The notes under the pieces were generated by a model. The model was given only the letters and a program-made list of their open reading frames with translations, ran no database searches and was not told where the DNA came from. Source: Clostridia bacterium (GTDB lineage Bacteria; Bacillota; Clostridia; Oscillospirales; CAG-272). From it: DNA of 16,440 nucleotides. Positions within the stretch are counted from its first letter, which is position 1; the number at the start of each line of letters is the position of its first letter. Shown piece by piece: positions 15,691 through 16,440 of this stretch. Made by a program: the position numbers and the translations under genes. The DNA is taken from NCBI GenBank assembly GCA_024404655.1, contig JAKSPR010000018.1, forward strand, positions 1 to 16,440, read 5' to 3'.

Positions 15691-16440
15691 ATGAACGAAA
15701 TCATTCTCTGCAAATACGGCGAAATCGTATTGAAAGGTGCAAACCGGAAGTTTTTTGAATCCATGCTCGCGCGCGAAATGAAGCACCGCATGCATCTCTA
15801 CGGTGCCTGCTCCGTGACCCACGCCCACTCCACCATCGTTGTGGAGCCTCTTGATGACGCTTTTGACATTGACGGTGCCTTTGCGGAAGCAAAGAAAGTC
15901 TTCGGTCTTGTGGGCGTCAGCCGTGCTCTGAAAGTGGAAAAATCCATGGAAGCCATTGAAGCGGGTTTACGCTCCTGGGTCCCTGCGATGCTGGCCGGAT
16001 ACAAGACCTTCAAAGTGGAAGCAAAGCGTTCCGACAAGCAGTTCCCACTGAACTCTCCCCAGATCTGTGACGAGTGCGGCGGGGTGATTCTTGACACGAT
16101 GCCGCGGCTGAAAGTCAACGTGCGTAATCCGGAAATCGTTGTCCGTGTGGAAGTGCGCGACACGGCTGCCTACATCCATGCGGGTCAGGACAAAGGTGCG
16201 GGCGGTATGCCTGTGGGTTCTGCGGGCAAAGCGCTGCTTCTGCTCTCCGGCGGTATCGACAGCCCTGTTGCCGGTTATATGATCTCCAAACGTGGAGTTT
16301 CCTTAGAAGCTACTTACTTCCATGCACCACCTTACACAAGTGAACGTGCAAAACAGAAGGTTATCGACCTTGCCAAACAGGTTGCCAAATATACAGGACC
16401 AATTCGTCTTCATATCGTTAACTTTACAGATATCCAGATG
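15691..16440 (+). CDS. thiI: tRNA 4-thiouridine synthase ThiI, C-terminus cut by window edge
   Basis: 250 codons are visible and the reading frame is open to the window end. ThiI adenylates U8 of tRNA and transfers sulfur to make 4-thiouridine; in some bacteria it also serves thiamine synthesis. The N-terminal MNEIILCKYGEIVLKGANRKFFE leads the ferredoxin-like and THUMP domains (to about 165), and the PP-loop SGGIDSPV is at 186-193. The rhodanese domain, if present, would be outside the window. AAAGGA lies about 13 nt before the ATG. From about codon 201 onward the codon use changes sharply to low GC3 while the protein stays ThiI-like. Confidence 0.93.
   Translation, partial: MNEIILCKYGEIVLKGANRKFFESMLAREMKHRMHLYGACSVTHAHSTIVVEPLDDAFDIDGAFAEAKKVFGLVGVSRALKVEKSMEAIEAGLRSWVPAMLAGYKTFKVEAKRSDKQFPLNSPQICDECGGVILDTMPRLKVNVRNPEIVVRVEVRDTAAYIHAGQDKGAGGMPVGSAGKALLLLSGGIDSPVAGYMISKRGVSLEATYFHAPPYTSERAKQKVIDLAKQVAKYTGPIRLHIVNFTDIQM
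16291..16440 (+). other. Low-GC3 tail of thiI, composition break
   Basis: By hand count, the last 50 codons have G or C at the third position in 16 cases (32%), against 34 of 50 (68%) in the preceding stretch 16051-16200. Codons such as CCA, ACA, GGA, CGT, TTA and AGT appear here and are rare upstream. The reading frame and ThiI protein pattern continue without a break. Confidence 0.75.

Overview
The window looks like a chromosomal segment of an anaerobic Firmicute, most likely a Clostridia/Oscillospiraceae-type gut bacterium. Three things suggest this: a fairly GC-rich composition, Gram-positive style ribosome binding sites (AAGGAG-like), and clostridial gene pairings (zapA next to a U32 peptidase; a DUF4321 protein followed by maf, mreB and mreC). 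The genus cannot be told from the sequence alone. Gene density is very high. No rRNA, tRNA, CRISPR array, transposase or phage gene was seen.

Left half (1-8221), all on the minus strand. In transcription order: a LysR regulator, a MATE-family exporter, a small membrane protein of unknown function, a P-loop ATPase of the BREX-type (DUF2791/BrxD-like) family, endonuclease III, a lipoprotein with a GIN/DUF2807-like repeat domain, a polysaccharide-flippase-like membrane protein, and a D-2-hydroxyacid dehydrogenase cut by the window start. Gaps are about 8-45 bp and one junction overlaps, so this may be one or two long transcripts. The products do not form an obvious single pathway: one part is regulator plus exporter, the rest is ATPase, DNA repair and cell-envelope genes.

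Centre (8222-8436). This is the only divergent junction. It carries two TATAAT-type -10 elements on opposite strands, which together make a perfect 8-bp inverted repeat. They could serve lysR to the left and zapA to the right.

Right half (8437-16440), all on the plus strand: zapA, a U32 peptidase/RNA-hydroxylation-type protein, an unrecognised lipoprotein, dut (dUTPase), a DUF4321 membrane protein, a 254-bp intergenic region rich in inverted repeats, maf, mreB, mreC and the first part of thiI. The theme is cell division and elongation (ZapA, Maf, MreB, MreC) mixed with nucleotide and RNA housekeeping (Dut, U32, ThiI).

The best candidates for a second look are: an MreB whose catalytic-glutamate position is serine and whose operon lacks mreD; a sharp drop in GC at third codon positions in the last 150 bp, inside thiI; an apparently orphan BREX-type ATPase beside nth; the shared divergent promoter; a hairpin between the dut Shine-Dalgarno sequence and its start codon; and small repeats in and between genes. 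I did not find a clear new multi-gene system.
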